A stretch of DNA of 64,000 nt from Clavelina lepadiformis (Eukaryota; Chordata; Ascidiacea; Aplousobranchia; Clavelinidae). The position numbers were made by a program, and so were the translations under genes. How positions within the stretch are numbered: position 1 is the stretch's first letter; each line of letters starts with the position of its first letter. This document shows positions 45,201-58,200 of this stretch, one piece after another. The notes beneath the pieces were generated by a model, which worked only from the letters and a program-made list of their open reading frames with translations, was not told the origin of the DNA and made no database searches. Location: positions 3,224,001 through 3,288,000 of the forward strand of contig NC_135244.1 of assembly GCF_947623445.1 (NCBI RefSeq), given 5' to 3'.

Positions 45201-48200
45201 TCACCGCACCAGTTGCCACTGATAATTCTGGCTACGTTGTCGTGAAAAGAAGGGTAAAGCGTTAAAATTACTACATCATTTACTAAACGATTTTGTGCTG
45301 TAACTTAATACCATTGTCGTTTATTGATTATACAATCCAAAGGTTTTAAACCTGGGGTTCGAGACGCGTTTTTAGGAGGTACGAAACCTGTGTAAGCCTA
45401 TGTGCAATTATTTGGATCCTACAAGTATGCAACCACCCAAGGAGGGGAGGGGGGAAATTATTATTAGTCGAAAATTGAATTTCAGTAAACGGGGACACAG
45501 TTAGGCGTTATAAGTTAAAACTTATGCTAAAGCAAAACCGGAGCAAAACTTGTTGCTTTTTCGTTCTTTTTAAAGGCAAATGCAAATTCACGGGAAAGAG
45601 TTTACATATTGTTCTTCTAAGGGTTGCAACAACACAATAAAAGTTTTCTAGGGCTGTGATGAAAACAAAAAGTTCGGTAAACCTTGCGTAATCGAAATTG
45701 GGTTTAGCGGAAATTCTGTTTCCCTCTGGGGTATAGCGTAAACTCTGGGCACCCGGGCCCGTTAAAATTATTATGCTCTTTTTTACCAATTATAATGTAG
45801 ACATTGTAGAGTGTAGCCTACATCCGGTATTCTCTGCACTTTTTAAGTTTTTTTTTTTCAATAACTTCTGCCAGTATAGGTTTTAACATCCAGTATACCT
45901 TCAAAAGTTCAACTAAAAACGTACAGAGTTTTTGAAACAACTTTAAACAACTCTGCTATTCTAAGGCTAGTCATCATTCGCTTCAGTTGTAAGTGCGACA
46001 TTATCTTCCGAACCGACCGGGTATTTCAATAACTTGTGGGAATAAAACATATAGACATATACATATAGACTTTCATATAGACATATAGACTTTCATATAG
46101 ACATCATAATGCGCAAATAAACATGTTATTTGGCTAAACGATTAACAGAACACGGTTACCAGCTTGTCACTCAGTATCAAGTCTGCTTCACAAAATTGCA
46201 ATTTCTTCCCAGTTCAAAAATCCGCCGCCTTACAACCTACTTCCTGGTATTCATTTATTCCAGTACACAGCCCAAGATCGTAGCGGGAACGTCGGGTATT
46301 GCATCTTTTTTGTGGACGTGATCAGTAAGTTCCTTCAGCTTTCATAAGATATATCAAAGCAGTGCAAACTATAACTTAGTAGGCTTAGTATTGATTAATA
46401 TCTAGTTGATCAATTATCAAAAGTGGTTACAAATTGATGAAGATTTTTAGCTTTTTAGTATTAAATTATAGTTAGAAAAAAGTGGCAATTATATCTTTTT
46501 TGTATCAGAAGCGACTTGTAAAGGCCTGCCTCAATTTCAATATGGAATAACAATAAGCGCGCCATCGTGCGGGAACAATTACGGCTCCGTTATCAACATA
46601 ACTTGCCCGGGATTCGACAAACTAAATTTTCAGGTTTGTTTGGCTTTAAGAAAAAGTTGATTTAGACCTAAAAATAAAGCGTTTTTGTTTCATGGATGTT
46701 GCAAAATTTTTTCCGGCATAAATAGGCCTACATTTAAACTGTGTGCAAAATTACCACAAATATACGGTGGTGTGGTAAATGGCTAAACTGTAAAAATAAC
46801 AAGTAACTGGTTATTATTACCGTCAACAATGCAATTACGGTTTTCCGCTATTGATGAAATTGTATTTATTTTGTCTTGAATTGAATTTGTATTTATTCAA
46901 CCGATTTGTTTCCTTCAAGACACAATGCACGCGTAGTGGGTCGTGGAGGTCCAATGAACCGGTAATCTGTCCGACAGCAACCATGATAACGACATCGACG
47001 TCACAAAGCAGCAAAACAAGTATGTCAGTAATTTGTAACCTCTAAACTCGCTTTTTGATTGGTGGTTGGCAATTTGTCAAACTTAACAAGTTTTACTCAG
47101 AGTTTGAGCAGTTTTCACTGACAACCTTGGCCATAATCACTCACTAACACAACATCTTGCAAGTGAGCAGAGAATACCATACACTTTATCCTGTTTTAAC
47201 ACTCTCACTCAAACACTCAAAATATGCTCTATGACTTTGGCAACTTGTTTTATTACAAAACAATATCAGCCACTACTACGGTAACGGCTACACCTAGTCC
47301 TGGCACAACTGAACGAACGCACGAGCCAAACGTGACCACTAGTAAGTCGGCTGGGTTAATGTGCATCGTCAAAAAACGTTGTATCCCCAGTATAATGCAA
47401 AAGTGGTAATCACAAACTTTCATTATTGTTGTCGCTTGCGGATCACCAATTTTTAAACTTGCTTGTTTAAACTTGGTGCTGTGATGTCTAGTTAGAATAT
47501 CATGGCTAAACCGTTTTCAAAAGAAGAAACAATTCTCTTACTACCGTGTTTGCGATCTTATATGTTTTACAAATAATACACGCATTAGTCTGCAAACATT
47601 GTATTATTAGATATATCTGTTTTCCAAATTTTATAATGGCTTTTAATTTACAGTCATTTCAATAACTTGTGTTTTCTGTTTTTAGATTTACCACAATCGG
47701 CGGCTCCAGAAGGATTAAGTGGGGGACTGATCGCGTTGATAATTATTATAGTAGTCGTTTGCGTGGTCGCTGGAGCCGGAGTACTTGCTTGGAGGTGAGC
47801 AAAGGTCGCGATTATTTATGTGGTTGTGGTCAACATAAACGTTCACTGTGTGTACCTTTAAAGCACTATGTAGCCGACATTTTCAACACCAAATTTAGGT
47901 TAATACATTTTCCTATTCTTACTACTATGACTATAAGCTAATATTCCAACTCATTATGGCACCATACTTACAGTACATCTTCAGTGAACTGCGTGCAAGC
48001 CTGCATATAACAAGTGCACGACGTTTATATAGCGCATATAGCCAGTGTGGTGTAGGCTACGTTTCACGCATGTAGTGGTTGCTCATTTTTTAGAAGAACC
48101 GCTAATTATGCAGATTCGAAACTTTATACCATTTTGTGTAAATTTTTCGAATTTTGTATTAAGCAAAGTGTTAGAATTTATAACGAAAATTTATATGTTT

Positions 48201-48293
48201 AAATCTTATAGATTTAAGCAACGCTCGGTGTTTGCTAAACAAGCATTTTGGAACCAAGCTGACGGCAGCGTGCGATTCACAAATGAAGGTTGA
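36227..48293 (+). CDS. YWTD/EGF/HYR/CCP single-pass receptor, copy A (complete)
   Basis: Twenty-two exons: 36227-36314, 37096-37148, 37284-37427, 37728-37925, 39199-39401, 39682-39822, 39965-40097, 40225-40390, 41268-41443, 41537-41717, 42074-42236, 42733-42881, 43340-43434, 43564-43768, 44419-44556, 45111-45253, 46213-46324, 46509-46633, 46920-47019, 47270-47341, 47686-47794, 48212-48293. All phases join: 991 residues. Order: signal peptide (1-24); Ser/Thr-rich linker to about 85; propeller I, about 95-375 (IYFSD, IYWTD, LFWSE, LYWSE, LYIGN); EGF (CSQLCL, CACTSG); propeller II, about 412-700 (IYWAD, LYVVE, VFWSE, LFWTE, IYLTD); EGF (CSENRGGCPQICV); HYR, about 745-829 (ATDNSG, YTAQDRSGN); CCP, about 831-888; Thr-rich stalk; helix about 938-963; tail about 27 residues. 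Propeller-EGF units bind ligands in LDLR/LRP proteins; HYR and CCP mediate adhesion or complement-type contacts. The ligand is unknown. Confidence 0.9.
39823..39964 (+). other. GC-AG intron (intron 6 of receptor A)
   Basis: The donor reads AG|GCAAG, a standard GC-type donor, and the acceptor TTTACAG. Joining gives SENRLYWSE, a normal YWTD blade. The paralogue uses the same GC donor at 55707. Confidence 0.8.
40584..41161. mobile_element. GTCAAA-repeat element in receptor A intron 8
   Basis: Ends TAGGGCGAATATTTTTTGAC and a near-complement (TTTTTTG-TAATCGCTCTA type) are flanked by ATAATAAG and ATAATAAC (7 of 8). The ends are dense in GTCAAAA repeats, as in 33408-34076. Absent from the matching intron of copy B. 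Confidence 0.75.
46048..46106. repeat. Short tandem repeat in receptor A intron 16
   Basis: ACATATAGACTTTCATATAG is repeated about twice with partial flanking units. Copy B has one unit at about 61495. Confidence 0.65.
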
Positions 48294-51200
48294 AATTGGC
48301 CTTCCGTAGAGTCAAACGTGTAGAGTTATTACGACCAAGATGGCTTTATCAGAAAGTGCACTTAGCTTTTTTGCTATTATTTAGCAAAATTTTGAAATGC
48401 AGTTATGTGTGGAATGTTTATCGTTTGCGTTTTATTTATATACTAAATCTATTTGTTTGTATTTTGTATCTGTCCTAATTTAATTGTGTTTTTTCAGGAC
48501 TCCAATATTTTTCAATGTATTATATAAAATGCTTGGGTCAAATAAAGGAAAGCACGCCCCCATTATGAACGAATTAAAACGTTTTATTATCTCACAATAA
48601 CTCCCCATTAACTTGCGTTTCTTTATTTCATGTAAATATCTTTTCTTCTATCATATCTTAATGGAAGAAGACTTTTACATGGCTCTCATTTTAAATATAA
48701 AAAATCTTCAAAAAAGAGTTTTATGCTAAAAATATATCCTAATCTGACAGAGATCCAGTGTAATTAGTTGTCTGAGACGTTTTTGACCTTTTTTTGTTTG
48801 TTTGTGTATACATGTTTGTTAAAATCTTTTTTATTTTATTTTTTTAAACATTTGGGAAAGGGACTACCTTGAAATGCAAATGTAAAACCACTTTCATGCT
48901 TAACTTTCAGGCATTATCTGGCTTCATTATTGAACACCTTTGTATCGATTTTGTGTCTTCAAGAATTTTTTAGAACTCTTTTCTAACTTACTTGATCGAT
49001 TGATTGTTACTGATTGATATTTCGCCTGTTCATCTTAATTTATAGATATATTGCATTTCTGTTTTCAATATAAAAGGTTTTTGTGTCCTATACAGTTTTT
49101 TTTAATTTTCAAAAACGATGTTTTTGCACAACCAAGAAGCTTGATCTGTGCACTTCAAAACATGATCATGCTGTGAATTAGTAAAACTTTCATTCTTATA
49201 ATAGTTACAAGTAAAAGCCAGCAAACGTATACCCACATATTTTTAACCATTTAGAAAGAGAAAAGTAGCTAACAACCAATTTTTGACACAAGATCAATCT
49301 CAAACAATGCAAAAACAGAAAAAAACAGCAGAGTGTCACGGGCTTCAAATCATCCACGATGTTTATGCAGTGGTGTAACAAAAATGGTACGTTAATACGG
49401 CCACCATCACTCTGATCACTTGCTACGTTCTTTCTCCGCATTATTCCAAAAGGCAATGATAACAGCCTCGACTGAAAGTGTAGCAGTTTTCAACGGAAAT
49501 CGTGCGTGCAAAAACGCAAATTATGTGGTATGATGGCGTGCACTGAAGACTTAATTTTTGGTTTCTTTGTTATAAATCATTGTGAAGATAAAACGTTTGA
49601 CGTACTTGCTGATGAATCTCGTGCGTTCAGGCGCCATATGAATGATAATTGAGTGTTAAATAATGAATTTAATTGGCTTTTATTTTTCAACATGAAATAA
49701 TGTGTTTTAGAAATTGGATCTACAATTTCTTCACAATGAACGCTCAAAAATATTTTTCCTAAAATTTCTGAGAGTTACTTTGAATTGTCAACTTAATTAA
49801 ATTGACTTGACTAGTCTTAAGTATCTAAATTAACTTAAATTGACAAAATACTGTTGAAAGACTAGTCAGGTATGACATGGTATTTTCTTCACTTTTTGTG
49901 CATCGTAGCTGCAGAGTATACCATTCCCGTTTGTGAAGAGCAGCACCATATGTCAGTATAGTTTTTCTGGAAAAGACTTTCCGATGGAGACATTTTTTGT
50001 GGTGTTGCCATCTTGTTGGTTTTTCAGAAGAAGTACATTTCTCAACAATAAGAGAGAGTAAGTTGTGAAAGTTTCTACGAAGGTAAACAAAAGAAAGTGA
50101 TTTTTGATGATAATTGCAATTGCGGAACATAGAAGTATAATGAGAAACGTTCCATTTTAAACACAAAAGTAAGCAATAAGTAGTAGCACTGCAAAAAATG
50201 TCCATAAATGTTGTTTTAATCTATAATATTATAGGGATACAAACAGATTATAATCGCAACAGGATTTTACATTTCTTTGCAATAATTCTTTTACTTTAGC
50301 ACTTGCTGCTGTCTATAGGTATAGATAATCTGATCGCATAATCAGAATCATAATTTTCACTTTTCCATCGCTACAATTCCATATTTATTAACGATCTCTT
50401 GCTTTGTGCAATCATCTCTTATTAAATATTTTATCTTATATGATTTACGCTTTTACCGTTTCTTTTCATTATGCCTGGTGGTCAAGCGCATTTCAGGTAT
50501 AGTTCCCATTGCATTGAATCTTGACTCAATTAGTAATTGAAATGTTTTTAAATTACATTGATTTAAACCGTTTCACAATTCCGCCTTTTTCGATTTCATG
50601 TCTGGAATTCGTCATGTCAATTTTTTTAAATTAATGCAATTTGTTCACTTGTTAATTGCAATGCAAAAACATTTCGTATAGAAACTACTAACGTACAGTT
50701 TATTTATTTCTTCAGTTTGTATGTTTCTAGTTCGCTAATTTTCTGTGTAGATGTTTCCAATGTTTTTATTAACCTGTTTGGAAAATACCAGTTCGTATAA
50801 ACCCGTATATGTGAATTTGACAGCGCCCCACCAGTGTTGCGAGGTCTCTGTTTAAACATGAATTGGTGAGCTATTTATAAGCTATAAAATATCATAGCTA
50901 TTTGAATTATAAATTTTTTACATACCCGTAAAATTATTTACTAAAAAAATGGCGATTTCGCCTGAAAAGAATCTGCATTTTGTTATGTGACAGAAGCTCG
51001 ATGGTGCAAGTAGCCATCTGAACACAAATGGTTTCTTTACAGTAGGGTATATATATAAGCTTCTATACTTTTATTTTCAACAACTAATTTGCACGCATTT
51101 CTAGTTGCTCAAAGCAAACTGCAAAATTTACTTGTCTCCATTCCACCACGCTTGATCTCGAAGTGAGATGTAAAGAGGTTAACCAGGTATAGGTTAACTT

Positions 51201-52283
51201 GCTGGAGTCCCAGAAAATTGTTTCCAATTAGGCCCTGCAATCCTCAAGGCCGACTTAGCGCAATAGATTAACAAATTTCAAAGTGAATGACTGTAGGCCT
51301 AAGTGTTTCACTAACATAAGGCTTGCATACAAAAGCGTTTCGTTTCCTTGATCTGTTTTCTTGTTTTTATCTAAATTTTTATTTATTTAAACTTGACTAA
51401 CAAATCGCAGATTGACTTTCGATCAGCAATTTAGTTAGGTGTTTTAACTTTACTCTTTTTTGTTGACCTTTTAAATTGAGTTGAGTATAATAGAGTTTAA
51501 ATCTAGATTACGAGGTAAATTTATAGGTTACTAGGCCCAATTTTTTCAGTTTCGGTTCTCATGGATTCGCTGTTCTATAATTTACACCTCTAGCATCAGA
51601 AATGCGTGGTTTACTAAAATTCGTTTTCATTCGTTGCCCTTTTTCACAACAAACGCTGGTTTTAAAGGCGTACATTGGACAAAAAGTTGTGATAAACGTG
51701 TTTCACTGTTCCTACGCAATGTTTCTATTGCTTCCTTTGGTCGCTAAAATGAATGCTGACTTGCAGGACACATCGATTGCTACGAAGGTGACTGGATAAT
51801 TGTCATATTTCTGGGTTAACAAAAACGAAAGAAAAAAATAATTACCACAACGGTAGTAATGCGGAAAACGGATGACGTCAAAGTAAAGCAATGGAGTTGT
51901 GATTTAGCTGTATAAAATAATAATAGAGCTGTAGTCTAGGATATAATTGCAATGTAGACTTAAAGATAAAGGTAATAACAATGCTCGAGTCAAGTTTACT
52001 TCACTTAAGTAAAGCTGCTCTGATTGCTTGTACAGTTTATTAGGGGTTAGGCATATTTTGCAATTATGCCCTTTGATTGCTTAAAAATAGCAAGAAATTT
52101 AGTTACACAGAATGCTCTTCCAAAATAGTCTGTATGTGCAAATATTTTCCTGTAGTCCGTTATTAATTCATTGTTATTGAACAATGTCAGTTTTTTCAGG
52201 TATAGCTTTTGTAGTGTACTTTAAGATATAGTTTAGGCTGAGCATCGTGTGTCACAGGCTCATAGCAAGCAGGGAATAATCAA
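48294..52283. other. 3' flank of receptor A and 5' flank of receptor B
   Basis: No supported gene. The first part is T-rich 3' sequence. About 49495-49590 resembles the left end of the repeat at 17701. From about 50510 onwards the sequence is collinear with the flank upstream of copy A, marking the start of the duplicated unit. The minus-strand frame 49825-50205 (126 codons) is unrecognised and is not called. Confidence 0.55.
48541..48546 (+). terminator. Candidate polyadenylation signal, receptor A
   Basis: AATAAA about 250 bp after the receptor A stop codon. A T-rich tract ending in CAG just upstream (48497) could alternatively be an acceptor in the 3' UTR. Confidence 0.5.
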
Positions 52284-55200
52284 ATGGCGGTTTGGAGGGC
52301 AAGGGCCACATCCTTCATAATTGCTTTCGCAATCCAGCTTTGCAGTGGAAACCAAACAAGCACAGGTAAACTAGTATTGCACTCAGGCATTCGGGTGCTA
52401 AAGATTATATACTGAGTATTGAGTGCTCGGTACTTGATACTGAGTTTAAGAATAAACCTGCACTTTTTGTACCAAGGTAGTTGGTAAACAAAACAAACTT
52501 ACGTTACTTTAATATCAGCTGTACGGAACAAACTTGTGTTTTTGTTGAAAAACATGACTTTTTTGAAAATATTGCATGATATACTACAGGATTTACTGTA
52601 TTCATAGTCCATACTGCACTTTGACTACTTTGACTTTGACCAAATGATATAAAAATATTTTACAAATTAACTTTTACATTTGCAGTTACCATCAGTACAA
52701 CATCTCCACCAGTTGTGGAAACCACAAACGTAAACCTGGTATGTGCTATAAATCATTCATACCAAATATCAGTCTTACAATAATTGAGAAAACCTGATTC
52801 AAATTGCCTGTTGTGTGTGATTTTGTGCGTTGTATTAACTGCTTAAACACTTTATGGTTGTTATACATTGTAGGTTGATCACACAGACACGTCTACCGTC
52901 GCTATAGCAACCACCAGCAGTACTTCGACTGCTGGTTCAACCAGCACAGAAGCTGCAGAACCCATTGAAGATATGCTGGTTTGGGCACTTAAAGTTTATT
53001 TATACTCGGTAAGCTGGGGTTTAAAAGTTTCATGGTAATGTTGGAAACTAGTCTGTTTCGTTTAAAAAATTTTCGCTTTGAGTTTTCTTACACCTATTAG
53101 CTCCCATGTTTATTGTATTTATTTCGTTTCTTGTCTTTATCTATTGCCTGAATATCGTAGCTATAATATTGCAACTACAGAAAGAATACCCTTTTAAAAA
53201 TTACCCGAAACCATGTCTTACAGACACTGCTTACTAGTTTATGGGTAATTATTAGGGCAAGTTTTTGCAATTTTTGCAACTTTTTTGTTACAGCTTTCGA
53301 CAACTTCCTACATACTCAGAATTCGCAACTTATTTCATTTTTACATGCATCGTTTTACTGCAACTTTTATCAAGTATTGCGCAAAATGGTGTTTGGATCA
53401 CTAATTCCAACTGAATAGTGACCAAAAAGTAATTATAGAAATGACCCGACCAAACATCAGTCCAGAAATGTATGTCAAATTGTTAAATTGCGGAGCAACT
53501 TCTTACACTGTGGAACGACGTTTTAGCATGCTACGCAAACTGTTGGCAAAAGATCGCCATATCTTCTCAGATAATGTTTGAAAATGTTTAGCATTGTATG
53601 TAAATAGATCGCTTGAGTAAATCACTGTCTTTTAAAATGCTTGTGCATAAATGCAACTTTTTGCTGCAACTTATGTTAAAAGTAAATGCAAATTTCTCAT
53701 GAATTTAATGCACCAAAAACTTGCCTGCACCAAAAACACTGCTTATAATGATCACTTTTAACTTGTTTTATAGCAGGGCGACGACCACAGTGTCCTTCAG
53801 GCTGCACTTGCCGACCCAGACAAAGCATTCAATGCCGATAACACGCTGGCTACAGAGGAGCTGTACGTCGGTCAAGATGGTTCCCAGTTTTGGGCGCTGG
53901 CTGCCGACTACAACAGAAGTCGAATCTACTTCTCAGATTTTAGCAGCAACCACATAGGAGTTTACGATATGAAGGTACAGACAAAAATAGAGCTGAGCTT
54001 CGTACGCTTGGTGCATTGTCGTACAGGTCTGCCGTTGTCTGCTTGCCTACGTACTCAAAAACGTTTCCTTTTATGAAAAATTGTTAGTTATTGTTGAAGG
54101 AAGCGTAATTGAACGACACGATGTTTTAAGGCTAAAATTCCCTACAAGCCTGTGGAAAACAGTATGTTTTTGCTTTTAGCACTCATTAGCATGTTTGTCT
54201 TTAAAAATTGCTTGTTAGGCTTGATGCAAAGCTGTATTAAGGAGTAAGATGTGTACAATGTCAAGCAATACCTTCAGCGTGACAGGGTTGCGTCACTAAT
54301 CAATCAATTATCATAGGCCTACCAGGGAGCATATAAACTAGTGCACTTCAGGCTAAAGAATGAGAAATAGGGCAGTGACACGTCTTTAAACTCTGCTCTA
54401 CTTTTAATGGGCGGGTCACGGTGATAAAACATGACACACGTGGTGACAACAAGGTATAACATAGACAACACATGTATTACTTACACGATTTTGTGTGACC
54501 CAATGGCACACTTTGCGTGACTTGTTCATGACGCATATAGTACTTGTGGCCATTGTGATACCAAATTTATTGTGAGCATTGTGACGTACGGATGTCGTAT
54601 GACAAAGCGTCAGTTTTCTGCTAAAAACCTTTTGAGATTGCCGCTGGATCCAGGGAAAATTTACAAAACGAGAAAAAACGTGCAGGCTTCTTGGTAAAAC
54701 AAGGCTTTTCCCCGAAAAACCTACGTAGGTTAAAATTTTTCAAGCATTTTAAAGCTAGGTATCACGCTGTTTCTTCCTTTTTCGGTAAGGTTTTTCCAGT
54801 GTGGCTGTTTAATGTTTATGGACTTTCCTTATGGGCTATTTTTATTCAGTTCGGATTTTTCTCTTATTTGGTTGAACTCAGAATTCACGTCAAACTCATT
54901 CTCTCAAACGTGCTTGTGTGTGGCACATATTTCCGCGTGCGTCACCAAGTGCCACGTAGTTTTTCTATCTGCAAATTTGACGAGCCCGTATGTTTATATT
55001 ACGCAACACTTTTTAACCCGGTTTACTTTGTTGATTCACAAAGTCCTGCTGTGTTTGACACAAAAACGCATTAATATCACTTTTTTTACGTCATTTTAGG
55101 CCAAAACCTCGCGCATCGTTTTCGAAGATCTCAGTTACGGAATCGATGGAATGGCAGTGGATTGGTTCACGGGGAATATTTATTGGACGGATACGGATCT

Positions 55201-58200
55201 TCGTGTCATAACAGTGGCGGATGCGGAATTCAACTACTACAAACATCTTATCAATATTACCAGTAACGTTCCTGCCAAAATTGCGATCAACCCGATAAAA
55301 AAGTATGCTCTTGAAGCCTTGAGATTTAAACCACCGGAAAGAATGTGTAGTTTTATATTTGGTGTCAAACTATTTATTATAAAAAGTAATACGTTGATTT
55401 ATGTAAACTTAGCCTCAATGATGAAATGTAAGGTTAAAACACCTGTTGTTTTTTACTTCCTGTGGATTTTCGCAATCTTTGCCGTTATCAAAGTTGCCTA
55501 TAACATTTGCCACTGTGCCCCTGAAGACCATTGACCGAGCATAAAATGTACTGCACTGATTTAAGGTCGCTTTTCTGGTCGGAGCGAAGTACAGACGAAT
55601 GTCGATTGTTCAAAAGCGATTTAAGCGGCAACAACATTGTTCATCTTCATACCTTTGCTGATGTGGAATCCATAGATGAGATGACCATTGACGTTTCAGA
55701 GAATAGGCAATATTCTTCATTGTACACGTCATATATCGATTATAACCATTAACCTATAACCTAAATCTTGCCCAGTAAATACATTTGTATTTTATCGCAT
55801 TGGCTCGGTTACAATTTGCCATTATAAAATCACCTTTGATTGGCTCGGTTACAGTTTGCGATAAAAGTATCGCCTTTGATTTACATTCGCAGATTATATT
55901 GGAGCGAGACAATACTTGATACGTTATCCGCAAGAGTGCGCTATTTCAACCTTGACAATCCCAACAACTTAACAACAATATATTCTACAAGTTATGGAAT
56001 GATCCTAGGCCTGGCTTCGTACAAGGTACTGCGGTTGTTTAAGTTTTAAGCTACACGCTTAATTATACTCCCGTCCAAAGGGACACAGGACGTCATTAAG
56101 CTGTGTGCAATTGTTTACGGAAGAAATTGTTCACACAACAAATGTTTTTCGCAGGAGTATCTTTACATTGGAAACAATTATGACAAAACAATACGGATCC
56201 TGAACAAAACAAGCGGTGAGGATTTGCTCCACTCTTCACATCAGCGCACCAAAACCCCACGTGGTGTGGTTGTATTCAGCGCCTCTGCTCAACCATGGAC
56301 CGTTGAAAATCATCTGGCTCGTGAGTACAAATTGCTGGTAGTTTAGTTAAAGAGCTAGATGATGAAATGATTAAAACTATGAAAGACTTCAATTGAGAAT
56401 CGAGAAGTAAATTTAAAAGACTGAAATTTTAGCCTCTCTCAAAAGCAGTTTCTTCATCATCAATGTTGCATGATTAATTTCAAACAGCGATATCATGAAT
56501 TATATGGGTTATGAATAGCGCTAGTGCTGTAAGGTTGCTGTATGGTGAGTAGTACTAGTGCTGTATTTGTTACTATATTTTTTAATGCTATATGGATAAT
56601 AATTTGCAATCTACAGACCCATGCGCCGACCACAGCTGTTCTCAACTTTGTCTGACCGATGGTCCATCCAGTCATGTGTGTGCATGTACCACTGGCTCCA
56701 TCTTGCAGCCGGACGGAAGGTCTTGTGACGTCACACTGATCGAAGACAACTTTGCCCTTTTGATGGACGCAGAGCACGGCAGAATATTTCAGGTGAGGAA
56801 AGTGTAATTGAACGTGTTTAACTTCTATAGCTATATTTCCATCACGTATGCAGCATGACAGCATTGCGGAAAGATTTTCTTATGAATGAGGTTATAGAAT
56901 GAAGCTTGGCATTATAATTAAGGCTGCCACTATTTCACCGGAAGAAATCGTGCGTTCAAAGCTCTTTTTCACATTTTTTTGTTAAGCTAACTTTAATGTT
57001 ATAACACAATGACCTAAACCTAACCAAAATTTTCCTTCCAGTCGAAATCTATTTCCAATTAAACCCTAAATAACTAAAATCAATTTTTTTAAACATGGAA
57101 GTAGGAAATGCTAATTTGCTTGAAGCATCTATATTTGTATTTAGACGACGGTCTTAGGGGATTGAAGTCGCTCAAATTTACAAATATATTCTTCATATGT
57201 AATAGTACATAACGGTTTTTTAGCTTTGATCAACTTTTCTATACGTTCGTTTTTAAATGACGTTTTAAACGTAAAATTTACTTTGCTTTCCAAGGTCCCT
57301 TTGACTGATCCATCATCTTTTGTTTTGCTTCCATTGACTGACGTTGGAGTTCCCGAGTCTGTCGAATATGATGAAAATACAAAGAAAATTTACTGGGCGG
57401 ACACTGCAGAATCCAGAATCATCAGCAGCAACTTGAACGGGACAGAACAAGAAGTCATACTCACAAATGTTATAAGTTAGTCAGCGTCTGATCTAACACG
57501 AAACTATTTTCTAAATTGATTAATGGCATTGGGAGAGTATTTTGCTTGCTAGCTACAGTTTTTCAATAGACTGAGTCTTTTCTGGTTGACGAAATCAATA
57601 TCTGATCTCAATCTCACAAAATTGTGATATGTTTGTAAACAAGAAGTTGACAGCTTGTTCTGGGAACGCAGATTTTGTTGAATTTTTTTTTTAACTCATG
57701 TCCGGATACTGCAAATAAAGATAATACTAAACTGCTGGTTAAATTGATTAATGGCATCAAGGGCATTTTATCTACCAGTTGCTGTTTTACTTTAGACTGT
57801 GGTTTTTGTGACATGAAAACAGTGACGTTCTCACGTAGTTGAAACATGTTTATGAATGAAAATTAGTAACCAAACATGTTTTGGTAGCGCAAGATTTTGT
57901 AAACCTTTGTGTGCTTTCTAACCCTGTCATTCAACTGTGAAAGCCTCTGTAGTCATAAAAGTAATAAAAAGTTGTTCCGACTTTTTTGGTCTGTTTTCAT
58001 GCAACATGCGTCCTAATGCGGAACTAATTGTTAAGTTGATTAATGGCGTCAGGGTTTTTTGCCTGCTAGTTGCTGTTTTGCAGTAAAAGATGACTTTTCT
58101 GTTTGATGAGTCTCATGTCTGTTTTGACGTAGCTGTCATACACTTATAAATGACAGTAAACGGTTATCCAGCCTGTAACTATGGCTAACGTTGTTTTCAA

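Noticed and set aside
46500..47019. CCP possibly being a vCRL-type variable complement receptor locus
   Set aside because: Only one CCP per gene and the protein is dominated by YWTD propellers; it does not match a multi-CCP receptor.
49825..50205. 126-codon minus-strand frame between the receptor copies
   Set aside because: Longest frame in that gap, but no recognised motif and no exon partners; possibly a repeat remnant.
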